Below, in pieces: positions 6,138 through 7,863 of a stretch of 7,863 nt of DNA. The stretch spans positions 1 to 7,863 of the forward strand of contig CAMNGO010000094.1 of NCBI GenBank assembly GCA_946538445.1, in the 5' to 3' direction. Position 1 is the first letter of the stretch. Each line of letters starts with the position of its first letter. A program made the translations under genes and the position numbers. Below the pieces are notes generated by a model. The model was not told the DNA's origin. It searched no databases and saw nothing but the letters and a program-made list of their open reading frames with translations. Source of the stretch: an uncultured Lachnospiraceae bacterium. GTDB lineage: Bacteria; Bacillota; Clostridia; Lachnospirales; Lachnospiraceae.

Positions 6138-6956
6138 ATGTTAACAGAGATTTTTAAGGTCATTATACTGGGAATTGTGGAGGGAATCACGGAGTGGCTT
6201 CCCATCAGTTCCACCGGGCATATGATCCTTGTGGATGAGTTTATCAAACTGAATGCTTCGGAAGAATTCAAAGAAATGTTTTTGGTTGTGATCCAGCTGG
6301 GCGCCATTCTGGCAGTCTGCTTGCTCTTTTTCCATAAGCTGAATCCTTTTTCTCCTTCCAAAAGCAGCAGCGAGAAGAAGGAAACCCTACAGCTGTGGGG
6401 TAAGGTAATCGTGGGGTGTCTCCCCGCCGCAGTGATCGGCCTTGCACTGGATGATACCATCGACGCAATCTTTTATAATCCCCAGACAGTAGCTTTTACT
6501 TTGATTCTCTACGGTGTTCTTTTTATCCTGGTGGAGAATTACAATAAAAACAGAAAGCCCACCGTGAGGAAACTGAGTCAGATGAGTTATAAACTGGCCT
6601 TTTTCATCGGCTTGTTCCAGGTACTTGCACTCATCCCCGGTACCTCCAGATCCGGGGCAACGATCATCGGTGCCATGCTTTTGGGCACATCCCGCTATGT
6701 AGCTACGGAGTTCTCTTTCTTCCTGTCTATCCCGGTGATGTTTGGTGCCAGTTTTTTGAAGATTGTCAAATTCGGATTCCATTATACCGGGCAGGAGATC
6801 ATCATCCTTATCATCGGCATGCTGGTGGCATTTGTAGTTTCTGTATTTGCCATCAAGTTTCTTGTCGGCTATATCAAGAAGAACGATTTCAAGGCCTTTG
6901 GTGTATATCGAATCGTGTTGGGTATCATTGTAGCAGTATATTTTCTGCTGCGATAA
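6138..6956 (+). CDS. uppP: Undecaprenyl-diphosphate phosphatase (UppP/BacA)
   Basis: This integral membrane enzyme dephosphorylates undecaprenyl diphosphate to the monophosphate, recycling the lipid carrier for peptidoglycan and other wall polymers; extra copies give bacitracin resistance. The 272 residues fit the family (about 265-280). The two catalytic signatures are GIVEGITEWLPISSTGHMIL (12-31), with Glu15, Glu19, Ser24/25 and His28, and PGTSRSGAT (167-175), with Arg171. Several hydrophobic membrane segments are visible, for example 48-66, 89-104, 118-134, 152-166, 193-212, 219-242 and 254-271. The ATG has AGGGAGA (6124-6130) 7 bases upstream. It is the first gene after its own promoter, and mnmM begins 24 bases after its stop, so they are probably co-transcribed. 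It is not a PAP2-type phosphatase, which carries different motifs. Confidence 0.97.
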   Translation: MLTEIFKVIILGIVEGITEWLPISSTGHMILVDEFIKLNASEEFKEMFLVVIQLGAILAVCLLFFHKLNPFSPSKSSSEKKETLQLWGKVIVGCLPAAVIGLALDDTIDAIFYNPQTVAFTLILYGVLFILVENYNKNRKPTVRKLSQMSYKLAFFIGLFQVLALIPGTSRSGATIIGAMLLGTSRYVATEFSFFLSIPVMFGASFLKIVKFGFHYTGQEIIILIIGMLVAFVVSVFAIKFLVGYIKKNDFKAFGVYRIVLGIIVAVYFLLR

Positions 6957-6980
6957 ATAGGATAGATAGGAGATTGACAC

Positions 6981-7547
6981 ATGAGCAGGATTCCGATTAC
7001 CGGGTGGTGTCAGGACAGAATCCGGCAGCTGATGCCACATCCCGTGATTTGTATCGATGCCACTGCCGGAACGGGAAGGGATACCTTATTCCTCTGCCGG
7101 ATCACTCCGGCGGAAGGCAGGATCCTTTCCATGGATATCCAGGAGGAGGCCCTGGCTCAGGCTGAAAGAAGAATCAGGGATGCGGGATATCAGGATAAAG
7201 TTCGATTTGTATGTGACGGTCATGAAAACATGGACTCCTACATGTCAAATCCTCCCGGGGTGGATCTCATCATGTTTAATCTGGGATATCTGCCCGGTGG
7301 AGATCATCGGATCGCGACAAGCTATCCAACCACCATGGAGGCTGTAAGGAAAGGACTGGACCTTCTTAAGGAAGGAGGTTTGCTGACTCTGATGATCTAC
7401 AGTGGCGGGGACTCCGGATATGAAGAAAGAGATGCCCTATTGCCATTTTTCCGGTCCCTGGACCACCACAGATACACGGTCATTCTGGAATCATTTTATA
7501 ATAAACCAAACACACCACCGCTCCCGGTCTACATCATAAAACATTAG
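6981..7547 (+). CDS. mnmM: tRNA 5-aminomethyl-2-thiouridine methyltransferase, MnmM (YtqB) family
   Basis: A class I SAM-dependent methyltransferase of 188 residues, the usual size for the YtqB group. In B. subtilis, YtqB was renamed MnmM because it methylates nm5s2U at the wobble position 34 of tRNAs to mnm5s2U, the step done by MnmC in E. coli. Motif I is DATAGTGRDT (26-35), which binds SAM. MDIQ (51-54) supplies the acidic residue for the ribose, CDGHENM follows at 78-84, and the group's hallmark FNLGYLPGGD is at 99-108. A late NKPNTPP (174-180) also fits the group. The ATG has AGGAG (6968-6972) 8 bases upstream. It sits 24 bases after uppP and 15 bases before pyrK, so it is the middle gene of an operon. 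Family membership is clear; the exact substrate is inferred from B. subtilis. Confidence 0.85.
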   Translation: MSRIPITGWCQDRIRQLMPHPVICIDATAGTGRDTLFLCRITPAEGRILSMDIQEEALAQAERRIRDAGYQDKVRFVCDGHENMDSYMSNPPGVDLIMFNLGYLPGGDHRIATSYPTTMEAVRKGLDLLKEGGLLTLMIYSGGDSGYEERDALLPFFRSLDHHRYTVILESFYNKPNTPPLPVYIIKH

Positions 7548-7562
7548 GAGGCACGACGGAAG

Positions 7563-7863
7563 ATGAGTATATTTAAGGAAACAGCAACTGTGATAGATCA
7601 GAAAGAGATTTCACCCGGTATTTTTGACCTGGTGATTTCATTTCCGGGTGGAGCAGATCAGGCAAAACCCGGACAGTTTGTGGGAATCTACTGCAAGGAC
7701 GGCGGAAGATTGCTGCCCCGCCCCATCAGTATCTGCGGGATTGACAAAGCAGAGGGAACCATACGTGTTGTGTACCGGATTGCAGGTTCCGGAACCAGAG
7801 AGATCTCATGCTGGAAAGAAGGGGATACTTTTGAGATCCTCGGACCATTGGGCAATGGCTTCT
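7563..7863 (+). CDS. pyrK: Dihydroorotate dehydrogenase electron transfer subunit PyrK, 3' partial
   Basis: PyrK pairs with PyrD (type 1B) and passes electrons from dihydroorotate oxidation through FAD and a [2Fe-2S] cluster to NAD+, in pyrimidine synthesis. Only the first 100 residues are present. They form the start of the ferredoxin-reductase-like FAD domain: PGQFVGIYC (36-44), the flavin-binding LLPRPISI (50-57), YRIAGSGTREIS (71-82) and EILGPLGNGF (91-100). These closely follow the PyrK pattern of RPISI and LGPLGNGF. The NAD-binding part and the cysteine cluster would lie beyond the window. AGGAGG (7546-7551) overlaps the mnmM stop and lies 11 bases before the ATG, a rather long spacing. 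A related electron-transfer subunit such as an NfnA-like ferredoxin-NADP reductase is less likely; finding pyrD next downstream would settle it. Confidence 0.85.
   Translation, partial: MSIFKETATVIDQKEISPGIFDLVISFPGGADQAKPGQFVGIYCKDGGRLLPRPISICGIDKAEGTIRVVYRIAGSGTREISCWKEGDTFEILGPLGNGF

Noticed and set aside
6387..7040. Minus-strand open frame of 217 codons
   Set aside because: It is antisense to uppP and the mnmM start, composed of charged low-similarity sequence, and is a shadow of real genes with clear motifs.

Overview
The window looks like an ordinary chromosomal housekeeping segment of a Firmicute of the class Clostridia, most likely a member of the Lachnospiraceae. This rests on moderate GC content, strong AGGAGG-type ribosome binding sites, sigma-A promoters with an extended -10 element, a low-GC Gram-positive type HPr with both His15 and Ser46, and the character of the helicase, MnmM and PyrK proteins. 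The family assignment is inference; no database search was possible. All genes lie on the + strand. I found no mobile element, CRISPR array, tRNA, rRNA or phage gene, and no gene-free stretch longer than about 150 bases.

Layout. Bases 1-737 hold the C-terminal catalytic part of an RluD-family pseudouridine synthase whose N-terminus lies upstream. A promoter (758-786) and a structured leader (812-854) precede rpsO (881-1147), which ends at a strong intrinsic terminator (1167-1201). A membrane-anchored TPR protein of unknown role follows (1240-1896). Its stop codon overlaps the -35 box of a near-consensus promoter (1893-1921) that drives ptsH (1987-2250) and ptsI (2349-4055). These encode HPr and Enzyme I of the PEP-dependent sugar phosphotransferase system. 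A perfect 16-bp stem-loop without a T-tract separates them, and an intrinsic terminator (4104-4136) ends the unit.

Then comes a short UvrD/PcrA-like superfamily 1 helicase (4154-6037) whose ribosome binding site sits inside a small hairpin touching the start codon. A further extended -10 promoter (6041-6069) starts a tightly packed unit: uppP (undecaprenyl-diphosphate phosphatase, 6138-6956), mnmM (tRNA wobble-uridine methyltransferase, YtqB family, 6981-7547) and the start of pyrK (electron-transfer subunit of dihydroorotate dehydrogenase, from 7563 past the window end).

The themes are ribosome and tRNA function (RluD, S15, MnmM), sugar uptake and its regulation (HPr, EI), cell-wall lipid carrier recycling (UppP), DNA repair or remodelling (helicase) and pyrimidine synthesis (PyrK). 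I see no strong case for a previously undescribed system. The points most worth a second look are non-coding: the ptsH-ptsI stem-loop with a competing third arm, the rpsO leader hairpin, the occluded start of the helicase gene, and a shared promoter architecture. Among proteins, the truncated helicase C-terminus, a Gln-to-Gly change in a conserved Enzyme I motif and the uncharacterised TPR protein stand out.
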